Source of the DNA: Thiosulfatihalobacter marinus
GTDB lineage: Bacteria; Pseudomonadota; Alphaproteobacteria; Rhodobacterales; Rhodobacteraceae
Direction of reading: 5' to 3'
NCBI RefSeq assembly: GCF_016019955.1
Contig: NZ_JAECRZ010000005.1
Coordinates: 62,001-126,000 of the forward strand
DNA: 64,000 nucleotides
A program made the translations under genes and the position numbers. Shown piece by piece: positions 51,714 through 60,751 of this stretch; position 1 is the first letter of the stretch, and each line of letters opens with the position of its first letter. Below the pieces are notes generated by a model. The model saw only the letters and a program-made list of their open reading frames with translations. It was not told the DNA's origin and made no database searches.

Positions 51714-52268
51714 ATGAACCTGACCGGTCGTATGCTGATCGCGATGCCGGGAATGGGTGATCCGCGCTTTGCCCATTCGGTGGTGTTTCTGTGTGCCCAT
51801 TCGGAAGAGGGCGCGATGGGGTTGATCGTGAACAGGGCGGTTGACCGGATGCGCGTTTCGGACCTGCTCAGGCAATTGTCGATCCGGCTGGAGCGTCCCG
51901 AATATGACGGTAATCTCTATTTTGGCGGTCCGGTCGAGGGTGGGCGGGGGTTCGTGTTGCATTCGCCCGACTATCGTTCGGACCTGTCGACCTTGCAGGT
52001 CAGCCAGGATTTCTTCATGACCGCCACGCTGGATGTGCTGGAGACCATGGCACAAGGGCGCGGGCCGGAGCGGAGCCTGCTGGCGCTGGGGTATAGTGGC
52101 TGGGGGCCGGGGCAGCTTGAAGCCGAGATTGCCGGGAATGGCTGGCTGGTATGCGATGCAACAGCGGAACTGGTGTTCGACATGCCCAATGGTGAAAAAT
52201 GGCGCGAGGCGTTGAAAAGTATTGGGGTGGATCCGCTGAGCCTGTCGGCGACGGCGGGACACGCCTGA
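51714..52268 (+). CDS. YqgE/AlgH family protein
   Basis: About 184 residues. The N terminus MNLTGRMLIAMPGMGDPRFA and GAMGLIVNRAV, YFGGPVEGGRGFVLH and SLLALGYSGWGPGQLEAEI are the YqgE pattern. The family-like start is ATG 51714; an upstream GTG at 51690 would add eight residues, and neither has a strong ribosome binding site. Its function is unknown (AlgH was named from alginate regulation). Confidence 0.88.
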   Translation: MNLTGRMLIAMPGMGDPRFAHSVVFLCAHSEEGAMGLIVNRAVDRMRVSDLLRQLSIRLERPEYDGNLYFGGPVEGGRGFVLHSPDYRSDLSTLQVSQDFFMTATLDVLETMAQGRGPERSLLALGYSGWGPGQLEAEIAGNGWLVCDATAELVFDMPNGEKWREALKSIGVDPLSLSATAGHA

Positions 52269-52281
52269 GGCTGGTTCACGG

Positions 52282-52350
52282 GGCGTTGCCCCTCTGGGCG
52301 CGATGCGCCCATTCACCCCAGGATATTTCGGGCCAAAAGAAGATCAGGGG
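52282..52350 (+). repeat. Dispersed GAGTATTT-type repeat, diverged copy
   Basis: GGGGC-GTT-GCCCC (52282-52294), TGGGCGC-GAT-GCGCCCA (about 52297-52313), then TTCACCCCAGGATATTTCGG and CCAAAAGAAGA. Same order of parts as at 18331-18395 with different stems that still pair. It lies between the convergent yqgE and tsaC genes and may be a terminator. Confidence 0.55.
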
Positions 52351-53288
52351 CGGGGTGCGGCGGCGCGGGCGAGGCGGTCATTGATGGCGCGGCCCAGCCC
52401 GTGATCAGGGATCGGGGATACGGCGATCGTTTCCGGATTGGAGGCGTCCAGCTCGTGCAGGCAGCGGAACAGGTTGGCGGCGGCTTCGGTGAGATCACCC
52501 GCGCGCGAAAGGTTGAGCGTGGCGCCTTTTGCAGCGCCAAAGCCCAGCAGGATTTCACCGGGGCGCGTCGCGTCGGCGTTCAGGCGCATCCTTGCGGCGG
52601 GTGCGTAATGGGACGCCATCTGGCCTGGTGCGATAAGGGCATCGTCCGGCTGGTGCTGTTCCAGGGGCGCCGCGAGAGCCGCTTCAAGGGCTTCCTGCGG
52701 GAGACCGCCCTGGCGCAAAAGGATGGGAGAGTTTTTCAGGCCGACAATCGTGGATTCGACGCCCACGCCACAGGCGCCGCCGTCCAGAATCGCCTCGATC
52801 CGGCCGGACAGCCCGGCCCGCACGTGATCCGCAGTCGTGGGGCTGATGCGGCCTGATGGGTTGGCGGACGGGGCGGCGACCGGGCCATCGAAGGTTTCGA
52901 GCAGGTCACGCGCCAGTGGATGGGCTGGAACGCGCACGGCCAGTGTCGGCAGGCCGGCGGTGACGAGCCGCGACAGTCCCGATCCCGGGCGCAGCGGCAG
53001 CACCAGTGTCAGCGGTCCGGGCCAGAAGGCGGCGGCCAGGCGGTCCGCCGTATCGGTCCATTCCACGAATGTGCGTGCGGTTTCCGCATCTTGCACATGC
53101 ACGATCAGTGGATTGAATTGCGGGCGGCGTTTGGCATCGAAAATGCGGGCGACCGCCATATCGTTACGGGCGTCTGCGCCAAGGCCATAGACGGTCTCGG
53201 TTGGAAAGGCGACAAGCCCGCCGGCGCCGAGAATCGCGCTGGCCGCGTCAAGGCCGGATCGGTTCGGGCTAAGCGTTCGGGTCTGCAC
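52344..53288 (-). CDS. tsaC: L-threonylcarbamoyladenylate synthase
   Basis: A 314-residue Sua5/TsaC-family enzyme that makes threonylcarbamoyl-AMP for the t6A modification of tRNAs. The YrdC fold has GGLVAFPTETVYGLGADARN (about residues 23-42), PQFNPLIVHVQD, RVPAHPLARDLL and APSANPSGRISPTTADHV. The C-terminal Sua5 domain (about 210-314) is present. The start is GTG at 53288 with AGGAG seven bases upstream. Confidence 0.93.
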   Translation of the reverse strand: MQTRTLSPNRSGLDAASAILGAGGLVAFPTETVYGLGADARNDMAVARIFDAKRRPQFNPLIVHVQDAETARTFVEWTDTADRLAAAFWPGPLTLVLPLRPGSGLSRLVTAGLPTLAVRVPAHPLARDLLETFDGPVAAPSANPSGRISPTTADHVRAGLSGRIEAILDGGACGVGVESTIVGLKNSPILLRQGGLPQEALEAALAAPLEQHQPDDALIAPGQMASHYAPAARMRLNADATRPGEILLGFGAAKGATLNLSRAGDLTEAAANLFRCLHELDASNPETIAVSPIPDHGLGRAINDRLARAAAPRP

Positions 53289-53404
53289 CGGGTGGCTCCT
53301 GTGACGCTGCGTTTCTCTTTTGCGGGTGGGGTCTGGCCCTTACCCTTGGGCAAAAAGCTGCATACAAGCGCCCAGACCCAAAGCCAAGCCCGTTGGAGAG
53401 AGCC

Positions 53405-55126
53405 ATGCCCTTTCGCGCCCCGGTTACTGAATTCCGGTTCCTGTTCGATCATGTCGTAGATTTTGCCACTGTCACCGCGACGCCGCGGTTCGCGGATGCG
53501 GACAAGGACGTGACCGACGCGATCCTCACCGAGGCCGGGCGGATGTGTGAAGAGGTGATGTTCCCGGTGCAGCGCAATGGCGATTTGCAGGGGGCAGTGC
53601 TGGAAAACGGCGTGGTGCGCACCTCGCCCGGATTTGCCGAGGCTTATGCACAGATTGCCGAGGGCGGCTGGATTTCGACCAGCGCCTCGCCGGAATATGG
53701 TGGTATGGGGCTGCCGCATTCGATCACCACGGCGGTGAACGAGATGATGAGCGCGTCCTGTCTGTCGTTGCAGTTGAACCCGCTGATGACGCAGGGCCAG
53801 ATCGAGGCGCTGGAGCATCACGCCAGTGACGAGATCAAGGCGATTTACCTGCCCAGGCTGATCACCGGCGAATGGGCCGGAACCATGAACCTGACGGAAC
53901 CGGCGGCCGGGTCGGATGTGGGGGCGCTGCGCTCGAAGGCCGAGCCGAACGGCGACGGCAGCTATGCGGTGTCGGGCCAGAAGATCTTTATCAGTTGGGG
54001 CGACAATGACTTCACGAAGAATGTCTGTCACCTGGTTCTGGCCCGCCTGCCCGACGGGGCGCCGGGGACCAAGGGGATCAGCCTGTTCATCGTGCCCAAG
54101 TATTTGCCGGATGAAAACGGCGACCCCGGCGTGGCCAACAGTCTCAAGGTGGTGAGCCTGGAGCACAAGCTGGGCCTGCACGGATCGCCCACGGCGGTGA
54201 TGGAATTTGACGGGGCGACTGGCTGGCTGATCGGGGAAGAACATGACGGGATGCGCGCCATGTTCACCATGATGAACAACGCGCGCCTGGGTGTGGGTGG
54301 CCAGGGCGTGGGCGCGGCGGAGGGCGCCTTTCAGCATGCACTGGCCTATGCGCTGGAGCGCAGGCAGGGCCGCACACCGGTGGAAGGGGGCGCCGGAACG
54401 ATTGCGGATCACGCCGATGTGCGCCGGATGCTGGCGACGATGAAGGCCGATATTTTTGCCGCGCGCGCGATCGAGCTGGCCTGTGCGGTGGCGATCGACA
54501 TGGGGAACGCCACCGGCGACAGGGACTGGAAGGCGCGGGCCGCGTTCCTGACGCCGATTGCCAAGGCGTTTGGCACCGACACCGGGATCGCCGTTGCCGA
54601 AATGGGCGTACAGGTGCATGGCGGCATGGGCTTCATCGAGGAAACCGGGGCTGCGCAATTTGCGCGCGACGTGCGCGTGACCGCGATATACGAGGGCACC
54701 AACGGCATTCAGTCGATGGACCTTGTCGGGCGCAAGCTGATGGATGGGGGCGAGGCGGCCTATGCGCTGCTGGACGAGATCGAGGACCGGGCCGAAGCGG
54801 CGCGGGGTGATTTCCCGGAACTGGCGGAACCTGTCTGGCAGGCCACGGAAACTCTGCGAGAGGCGACGGAATGGATGGTGGCGCAGGGCAACATGACCGA
54901 CCGCTTTGCCGGGTCGGTGCCGTTCCTCAGGGGGTTTGCACGGGTTTTGGGCGGCTATTACCACCTGCGCGCAGCTGTTGCCGAAGGTGGGCAGGGCGCG
55001 CGCAGCAAGCTGGCGCAGTTCTACATCAAGAGGTTGTTGCCGGAACATGCCGGACTGTTGGTTCACGCCATGCAGGGGGGCGATGATCTTTATGCCCTGA
55101 GCATCAACGACCTGGGCGCGGCGTGA
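53405..55126 (+). CDS. Acyl-CoA dehydrogenase with C-terminal domain (DmdC-like)
   Basis: A 573-residue flavoenzyme. MNLTEPAAGSDVGALRSKAE (about residues 162-181), KIFISWGDNDFTKN and the ARDVRVTAIYEGTNGIQSMD stretch with the catalytic glutamate are visible. The long C-terminal extension matches the FadE/DmdC group that in roseobacters includes 3-methylmercaptopropionyl-CoA dehydrogenase. Whether this copy acts on DMSP-derived or other acyl-CoAs is not settled. GGAGAG lies before the ATG; its stop overlaps the metallo-hydrolase start (TGATG). Confidence 0.88.
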   Translation: MPFRAPVTEFRFLFDHVVDFATVTATPRFADADKDVTDAILTEAGRMCEEVMFPVQRNGDLQGAVLENGVVRTSPGFAEAYAQIAEGGWISTSASPEYGGMGLPHSITTAVNEMMSASCLSLQLNPLMTQGQIEALEHHASDEIKAIYLPRLITGEWAGTMNLTEPAAGSDVGALRSKAEPNGDGSYAVSGQKIFISWGDNDFTKNVCHLVLARLPDGAPGTKGISLFIVPKYLPDENGDPGVANSLKVVSLEHKLGLHGSPTAVMEFDGATGWLIGEEHDGMRAMFTMMNNARLGVGGQGVGAAEGAFQHALAYALERRQGRTPVEGGAGTIADHADVRRMLATMKADIFAARAIELACAVAIDMGNATGDRDWKARAAFLTPIAKAFGTDTGIAVAEMGVQVHGGMGFIEETGAAQFARDVRVTAIYEGTNGIQSMDLVGRKLMDGGEAAYALLDEIEDRAEAARGDFPELAEPVWQATETLREATEWMVAQGNMTDRFAGSVPFLRGFARVLGGYYHLRAAVAEGGQGARSKLAQFYIKRLLPEHAGLLVHAMQGGDDLYALSINDLGAA

Positions 55127-56169
55127 TGGCGGACGGTACAGCGGGCATTCGCTATCCCTGGGAGACACCCCCGCAAGAGGGGGAGGCCATCGAAGTGGCA
55201 GAGGGGGTTCTTTGGATGCGCCTGCCCCTGCCCATGGCGCTGGACCACGTCAATATCTATGCGCTGGACGAAGGCGACAGCTGGACAATCATCGATACCG
55301 GATTTGACAGCAAACGTAGCCGGGCGATCTGGCAGGGGCTGATGGATGGGCCGATGGGCGGCAAGCCGGTTTCGCGCCTGATCGTAACCCATCACCACCC
55401 CGATCATGTGGGGCTGGCCGGGTGGTTTCAGGAAGAGTACGGCGCAGAGCTGTGGACAACGCGGACCGCGTGGTTGTTTGCCCGCATGTTGCAACTGGAT
55501 GAGCAGGCCGTGCCGCGTCAGGAAACGCTGGAGTTCTATCGCCGCTGCGGCATGGACGAAGAGATCTACAACGAGCGCAAGAGCGAGCGGCCATTCAACT
55601 TTGCCGATGTGGTGGCGCCGATGCCGCTGGGATTCCGGCGTATCAAGCAGGATGACGTGATCCGCATGGGCGGGCGGAACTGGGATGTGCATATCGGCAA
55701 CGGCCATGCCCCGGAACACGCGACCTTCTGGAGCCGGGACGACAACCTTGTTCTGTCCGGCGATCAGATATTGCCGTCGATCAGCTCCAATATCGGGGTC
55801 TATGCAACGGAACCCGAGGCCGATCCGGTGGCGGACTGGCTGGAAAGCTGCGAGCGGCTCAAGGCGTTTGCGCGGGCCGATCAGTTGGTGCTTGGCGGGC
55901 ACAAGCTGCCCTTTACCGGGGCGCCCACGCGGATGCGGCAATTGATCGACAACCACCATGGTGCACTTGACCGCCTGGTCCGGCATCTAGATGAACCAAA
56001 AACCGCCAGCGCGTGTTTTCCGCCGCTGTTCAAGCGCACGATCGACAAGGGCGCCTATGGGTTGGCGCTTGTCGAGGCTCTTGCTCATCTCAACCATCTC
56101 TACCACATTGGAACCGTCAGCCGCACCATGCGTGAAGACGGCGCCTGGCTGTGGCATCGGATCGGTTGA
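55126..56169 (+). CDS. MBL-fold metallo-hydrolase
   Basis: A 347-residue metallo-beta-lactamase fold protein. The metal motif is THHHPDHVGLAGWF (about residues 88-101), followed by GNGHAPEHAT, DQILP and GHKLPF. The C-terminal ~80 residues are helical with a winged-helix-like shape. It is translationally coupled to the acyl-CoA dehydrogenase and could act as a thioesterase or lactonase in the same acyl-CoA pathway (inference). Confidence 0.88.
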   Translation: MADGTAGIRYPWETPPQEGEAIEVAEGVLWMRLPLPMALDHVNIYALDEGDSWTIIDTGFDSKRSRAIWQGLMDGPMGGKPVSRLIVTHHHPDHVGLAGWFQEEYGAELWTTRTAWLFARMLQLDEQAVPRQETLEFYRRCGMDEEIYNERKSERPFNFADVVAPMPLGFRRIKQDDVIRMGGRNWDVHIGNGHAPEHATFWSRDDNLVLSGDQILPSISSNIGVYATEPEADPVADWLESCERLKAFARADQLVLGGHKLPFTGAPTRMRQLIDNHHGALDRLVRHLDEPKTASACFPPLFKRTIDKGAYGLALVEALAHLNHLYHIGTVSRTMREDGAWLWHRIG

Positions 56170-56178
56170 GAGGACGCC

Positions 56179-56628
56179 ATGACCAACGAGATCAAGACCA
56201 CCGCCGAGGCGGTCGAGGCGGCGGCCATGCCGCGCCGGCACGAGGTGCATTCCGATCCCGAGGTTCAGCCCTGCGCCGTGCCCGACTCGGTAGCGAATGA
56301 ATCCGTGGAAGAAAAGAGCCCGGCCCAGTGGGTCTATGAACGGCTGATCCTGTATATTCAGAATTTCGAATCGCAGCTGGATAACGAGCACGAAGTGGCG
56401 ATGGGATTCACCGGCGGAGATGCGGGTGTGCTGCGGATCGAGGGCATGGGCTATTTCGACCCGGACATCGTGACATTTTACGGGACCGACTCCAACGGGA
56501 TCAAGACCCAGATGGTTCAGCATGTCAGTCAGCTGAGCGTGATGCTGCGCGCGCTGCCGCAACAGGTGGAGAACGGCGTGCCCAAGCGGATCGGGTTTCG
56601 CCTGGCGCAGGATTTGAACAACAGTTGA
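56179..56628 (+). CDS. DUF6173 family protein
   Basis: A 149-residue protein; an acidic, flexible N-terminal 45 residues precedes a conserved domain (AQWVYERLILYIQNFESQLD, EVAMGFTGGDAGVLRIEGMG). It occurs in Rhodobacteraceae as a soluble hypothetical protein. It lies nine bases after the hydrolase gene. Function unknown. Confidence 0.8.
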   Translation: MTNEIKTTAEAVEAAAMPRRHEVHSDPEVQPCAVPDSVANESVEEKSPAQWVYERLILYIQNFESQLDNEHEVAMGFTGGDAGVLRIEGMGYFDPDIVTFYGTDSNGIKTQMVQHVSQLSVMLRALPQQVENGVPKRIGFRLAQDLNNS

Positions 56629-56709
56629 TCACCTGTGCGTCATTGACGTGGTGACAGGTAGATATGAATCCGGTATCTAGCGGAAAACGCGAATGAAGGA
56701 ATTGCAATC

Positions 56710-56844
56710 ATGGCAGACCACAAGCATGGATCGATGAACATCGAGGTGCAGGAAAAGACTTTTGCGGGCTTTATCAAGGCTTCGGCCTGGGTTGCAGGTG
56801 TCTCCGTCGGCATCCTGATTTTCATGGCGCTGGTAAACAGCTGA
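56710..56844 (+). CDS. aa3-type cytochrome c oxidase subunit IV
   Basis: A 44-residue single-helix protein (MADHKHGSMNIEVQEKTFAG, then FIKASAWVAGVSVGILIFMA, LVNS). Sequence and length match the small subunit IV of alphaproteobacterial aa3 oxidases. The other oxidase genes are elsewhere. Confidence 0.85.
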   Translation: MADHKHGSMNIEVQEKTFAGFIKASAWVAGVSVGILIFMALVNS

Positions 56845-56866
56845 TCATAACGGGCGGGTTGCAAAG

Positions 56867-57508
56867 ATGAGAATTCTGTTTCGCCTGAGCGCGGTTGTTT
56901 TGGCGCTCGTGGCATTGTCCGCATGTACGATCCGCAACCCGGTAAAAACCAATTCTCCGGATATCGAAGTGGCCCAGGCCCGGTATGTGCATTCCGGGCC
57001 AACGCGCCTGACCATGTATACAATGGTGTCGAACCGAACCGGTCAGGGCGCGCATACCTCGCTGCTGATCAATGCCAGCGAGCGAGTGGCGTTTGACCCC
57101 GCCGGATCGTTCCGCACCGGTGGCGTTGTGGCCAAGAACGACGTTGTCTACGGCATGACGCCCGCAGTGACGGATTACTACACCCGCTACCATGCCCGTG
57201 AGACGTTCCATGTTGTGGTCCAGTCGATCGACGTAAGCCCGGAAGTGGCGGAAATGGCACTGCGCAAGGCAAAGACGCTGGGGCCGGTGCTAGAGGGTAA
57301 ATGTGCGTACTCGACAGCGGAATTGCTGCGCAGCCTGCCCGGTTTTGAGGACGCGCCGAGGACATATTTTCCGGTCAAGCTGTCGGAATATTTCGGCGAA
57401 AAGGGCGCGACCTATGAACGGCTGTATGAATATGACAGCGATGACAACAAGAAGATCCTGAGCGACTTTGACCCGGAGTACGAACAGACGACGCGGGTTA
57501 CAAACTGA
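56867..57508 (+). CDS. Putative lipoprotein of unknown function
   Basis: A 213-residue protein with a lipoprotein signal (VVLALVALSACTIRN, Cys20). The mature domain (LTMYTMVSNRTGQGAHTSLL, EYFGEKGATYERLYEYD) is soluble and of unknown fold. It follows the oxidase subunit gene. Conserved-hypothetical in appearance. Confidence 0.7.
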   Translation: MRILFRLSAVVLALVALSACTIRNPVKTNSPDIEVAQARYVHSGPTRLTMYTMVSNRTGQGAHTSLLINASERVAFDPAGSFRTGGVVAKNDVVYGMTPAVTDYYTRYHARETFHVVVQSIDVSPEVAEMALRKAKTLGPVLEGKCAYSTAELLRSLPGFEDAPRTYFPVKLSEYFGEKGATYERLYEYDSDDNKKILSDFDPEYEQTTRVTN

Positions 57509-57516
57509 CAAGTATG

Positions 57517-57843
57517 TCAACCGAAAGCGAACAGGCCCGCGTATAGCGTGATTGCGCCGCATGTGATGGCCAGAAGCACGTTTCTGGTCCAGATTCCCAC
57601 CGCCAGTGTCACAACGGCCGCCGCCATGCGCGCGGGCTCCGGTGTGCCATCGGTGGCTTGCGGCCACACCACCAGCGGGGCGACCAGGGCAGGCAGAATG
57701 GCCACCGCGGTATAGCGCAGATGACGCAGCACCCAGGGCGGCAGCGCGCGGTCGCCGACAAGCCCGAGAAACAGAAAGCGAAGCCCGAAGCTGCCGATGG
57801 CCATGGCAATGATCACGATCCAAAGAGTGGTGGTCTGACTCAT
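57517..57843 (-). CDS. azlD: AzlD family branched-chain amino acid transport protein
   Basis: A 108-residue membrane protein with four segments (WIVIIAMAIGSFGLRFLFLG, etc.). AzlC and AzlD together export branched-chain amino acids or analogues. Its start overlaps the azlC stop by four bases. Confidence 0.9.
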   Translation of the reverse strand: MSQTTTLWIVIIAMAIGSFGLRFLFLGLVGDRALPPWVLRHLRYTAVAILPALVAPLVVWPQATDGTPEPARMAAAVVTLAVGIWTRNVLLAITCGAITLYAGLFAFG

Positions 57844-58553
57844 GACACGCCTTGCTTTTCCATCCAGAGTTCAACCCGGGCGCCCGTCATCATGCCCGCG
57901 ATCCCTGCAAGGATCAGGCCCAGGTTATAAGGCACGAAGGCAAAGATCAGCGCACAGGCAACAGCCACCAGCGCGGCCGCCACATGTGCCCCCGTGCGCA
58001 GCATCGGTCCCAGCATCGCCAGAAAGGTGATGGGCACCGCAAAATCCAGCGCCAGTTCCGGCGGGATGGACTTACCGATCCAGGCGCCGATCAATGTCCA
58101 CAGGTACCAGTTCGGCGCGACAGGTGTGACCGCCCCCATGAAATACGCAAATTTCTGGCCCGTGGTCATGTCCGGCTGGCGGTCGAACCGGGCGCTGGCC
58201 AGCGCATAGTTCTGATCGACAAGGAAATAGGCGGCAAGCGCGCGTCGCCACAAGGGAAGGGCACCAAGATGCGGGGTCAGCGATGCGGAATACATGGCCA
58301 GCCGCAGATTGACGGCCAGCGCCGAGGCGATCACCACAAATGTGGGGGCGTTTTCCGACATCAGTTGCAGCGCGGTGAACTGCGCGGCCCCGGCAACGAC
58401 CGTGATCGCAAAGGTCATGGTTTCGAACAGCGACAGCCCGGCCTCGGTGGCGACCACGCCGAAGAGAAGTGCGAATGGCCCGACGACAAGGACGAACGGT
58501 AGGCCGTCGCGCACACCGCGCCAATAGCTGGATCTGTCGAAATCTGTTGTCAT
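57840..58553 (-). CDS. azlC: AzlC family permease
   Basis: A 237-residue membrane protein with seven or eight segments, and the family stretch TVVAGAAQFTALQLMSENAP. It is the large subunit of the AzlCD exporter. It is divergent from fdhD with a 170-base gap. Confidence 0.9.
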   Translation of the reverse strand: MTTDFDRSSYWRGVRDGLPFVLVVGPFALLFGVVATEAGLSLFETMTFAITVVAGAAQFTALQLMSENAPTFVVIASALAVNLRLAMYSASLTPHLGALPLWRRALAAYFLVDQNYALASARFDRQPDMTTGQKFAYFMGAVTPVAPNWYLWTLIGAWIGKSIPPELALDFAVPITFLAMLGPMLRTGAHVAAALVAVACALIFAFVPYNLGLILAGIAGMMTGARVELWMEKQGVS

Positions 58554-58720
58554 GTCCCCTCGCGCGCATGTTGCCGGATCGCCCTAGCGGGATGTGTGCG
58601 GGGATGCAATCCACCCCGGTTTCAGGGGCAGTGTCAAAATGGTTGCGGCATGCGGCGTTTCTGCGGTGGCCTAAGCGGAAAATCGCCCTTAGTCTTCGGG
58701 ACCGAAGTGGAGGGATACGG

Positions 58721-59605
58721 GTGACACAGCTGGATTTCATGTCGGATTACCTTATCGCGCCTGACCCGGCGGCGCCCCGTCTGACGCGGGTGGTGGCCGG
58801 GCACGATCAATCCGGCCAGCCGGTCGAGCTTTCCGTGGTCGAGGAACGTGCGCTGACGATCTATCTCAACAGTCGCGAGATCGTGACGGCGATGACGATC
58901 GGGGACTATCCGGAATACCTGGCGCTGGGATTTCTGCGCAATCAGGGCATGTTGGGTGACAGCGACGTGGTGACAGGGGTCGATTACGACGCGGAACTGG
59001 AGGTGGTGGTCGTGCGCACGGCACAGGAAACCAGCCACGAGGAAAAGCTCCAGAAAAAAACCCGCACATCGGGTTGCGCGGTGGGCACCGTGTTTGGCGA
59101 TATGATGGAGGGGCTGGACAAGGTCCGGCTGCCCGAAACGCGGGTCCGCAGCTCTGATCTTTATGCGCTGGCGCACAAGATCAACCGCACGCCGTCGCTG
59201 TATCTGGAGGCCGGAGCGATCCATGGCACGGTGCTGTGCCGTGGGGACAAGCCGTTGGTTTACATGGAGGATGTCGGGCGCCACAACGCGGTGGACAAGA
59301 TCGCGGGCTGGATGCTGGACACCGGAACCGGCGCGGCGGAAAAGACGTTGTACACAACCGGGCGGTTGACTTCGGAAATGGTGATCAAGACGGCGCTGAT
59401 GGGGATTCCCGTGCTGGTCTCGCGATCTGGGTTCACGGCCTGGGGGGTGGAGATCGCGCGTCAGGTCGGGCTGACGGTGATAGGACGGATGCGTGGCCAG
59501 CGGTTTGTGTGTCTGAGCGGTGAAGAGCGTTTGCTGCGCGACGCCGACCCGGCGCGGGTGGCCGAGGAAGAGGGCAAGCATGGCCGGAAAGGGGCGCGCG
59601 GGTGA
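58721..59605 (+). CDS. fdhD: Formate dehydrogenase accessory sulfurtransferase FdhD
   Basis: A 294-residue protein that passes sulfur to the molybdenum cofactor of formate dehydrogenase. The sulfur-carrying cysteine is in RTSGCAVGTVFGDM (about residue 118), with YMEDVGRHNAVDKIAGWML and ETIL-like C-terminal RSGFTAWGVEIARQVGLTVI. The GTG at 58721 has GGAGGG six bases upstream and is preferred over ATG 58739. The stop overlaps mobA (GTGA). The formate dehydrogenase itself is not in the window. Confidence 0.93.
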   Translation: MTQLDFMSDYLIAPDPAAPRLTRVVAGHDQSGQPVELSVVEERALTIYLNSREIVTAMTIGDYPEYLALGFLRNQGMLGDSDVVTGVDYDAELEVVVVRTAQETSHEEKLQKKTRTSGCAVGTVFGDMMEGLDKVRLPETRVRSSDLYALAHKINRTPSLYLEAGAIHGTVLCRGDKPLVYMEDVGRHNAVDKIAGWMLDTGTGAAEKTLYTTGRLTSEMVIKTALMGIPVLVSRSGFTAWGVEIARQVGLTVIGRMRGQRFVCLSGEERLLRDADPARVAEEEGKHGRKGARG

Positions 59606-60246
59606 AACAGCCTTTTGGAGTTATTCTGGCGGGCGGTCAGGCCACGCGTATGGGCGGTGGCGACAAGGGGTTGCTGGACCTGGGCGAAAGCACGATCCTT
59701 GGCCACGTGATCGACCGGCTGGCGCCGCAAGTGGCGCGGGTGGCGCTGAATGCGAACGGCGATCCGGCACGGTTTGGCCAGCTGGGCCTTCCGGTTCTGC
59801 CCGACAGTATCGAAGGTCATCCGGGGCCGCTGGCCGGGGTGCTGGCGGGGCTGGACTGGGCCGCCGGGCAGGGTGCGGACACCATCGTGACAGTGGCCGC
59901 CGATACGCCGTTCTTTCCTTGCGATCTGGTGCCTCGCCTTTTGCTTGCAGCGGACGGGATGGCGCAGCCGCTGGCGATGGCGGCCACCCCGCGGGGCGAG
60001 GGGGAACAGACAAAATCCATGTCCCGGACGGGTTTGATCCGGCATCCCACCTTTGGATTGTGGCCGGTCAGCCTGCGCGACGACCTGCGCGCCGCGCTGG
60101 AAGGCGGCCTGCGCAAGGTTGTGTTGTGGACCGACCCGCATGGCGGGAAGCTGGCAGAGTTCCCGGTGGCAGGGGGCGATCCGTTTTTCAACGTGAACAC
60201 ACCGGATGACCTGGCCAAGGCGCGGGCGCTGGTGAAAGGGGTCTGA
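59602..60246 (+). CDS. mobA: Molybdenum cofactor guanylyltransferase
   Basis: A 214-residue nucleotidyltransferase joining GMP to molybdopterin. ILAGGQATRMGGGDKGLLDL (about residues 8-27) and NVNTPDDLAKA near the end are the signature. The start is GTG, four bases overlapping fdhD. mobB follows four bases later. Confidence 0.93.
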   Translation: MKQPFGVILAGGQATRMGGGDKGLLDLGESTILGHVIDRLAPQVARVALNANGDPARFGQLGLPVLPDSIEGHPGPLAGVLAGLDWAAGQGADTIVTVAADTPFFPCDLVPRLLLAADGMAQPLAMAATPRGEGEQTKSMSRTGLIRHPTFGLWPVSLRDDLRAALEGGLRKVVLWTDPHGGKLAEFPVAGGDPFFNVNTPDDLAKARALVKGV

Positions 60247-60250
60247 GAAC

Positions 60251-60751
60251 ATGCGCATCTACGGAGTGGTTGGGTGGAAGAACGCGGGCAAGACCGGGCT
60301 GATGGAGCGGTTGGTGGCCGAAATCGCCGGACGTGGGTTCTGCGTTTCGACGGTGAAACATGCCCATCACAGCTTTGACGTGGACCAGCCCGGCAAGGAC
60401 AGCCATCGCCACCGCGAGGCGGGTGCTTGCGAGGTGGTGCTGGCGTCGGGCAGCCGCTGGGCTCTGATGCACGAGTTGCGCGGCGCGGCAGAGCCACCGC
60501 TGGAGGCGTTGCTGGCCAGGTTGACGCCGGTCGATCTGGTGCTGGTGGAAGGCTATAAGCGCGATGCGCATCCCAAGGTCGAGGCGCACCGGGCCGAGAC
60601 CGGCAACCCGTTGATCGCGCCCGAGGATTCCTCTGTGCGGGCGGTTGCGGCGGATGTTCCGCTGGCGCTGGACCGACCGGTATTCGATCTGAACGACACG
60701 CGAGCGATCGCGGATTTCATTCTGCGAGAGGTGGGGCTGGCCGATGGGTGA
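60251..60751 (+). CDS. mobB: Molybdopterin-guanine dinucleotide biosynthesis protein B
   Basis: A 166-residue GTP-binding protein. The P-loop is GWKNAGKTGLMERLV (about residues 7-21), followed by VKHAHHSFDVDQPGKDSHRH. It supports MobA. Its end overlaps moeA by eight bases. Confidence 0.92.
   Translation: MRIYGVVGWKNAGKTGLMERLVAEIAGRGFCVSTVKHAHHSFDVDQPGKDSHRHREAGACEVVLASGSRWALMHELRGAAEPPLEALLARLTPVDLVLVEGYKRDAHPKVEAHRAETGNPLIAPEDSSVRAVAADVPLALDRPVFDLNDTRAIADFILREVGLADG

Noticed and set aside
53105-55168. A 687-codon open frame on the minus strand
   Set aside because: It lies opposite tsaC and the acyl-CoA dehydrogenase, has histidine/arginine-rich, low-complexity translation and no domain; a shadow of GC-rich codons.
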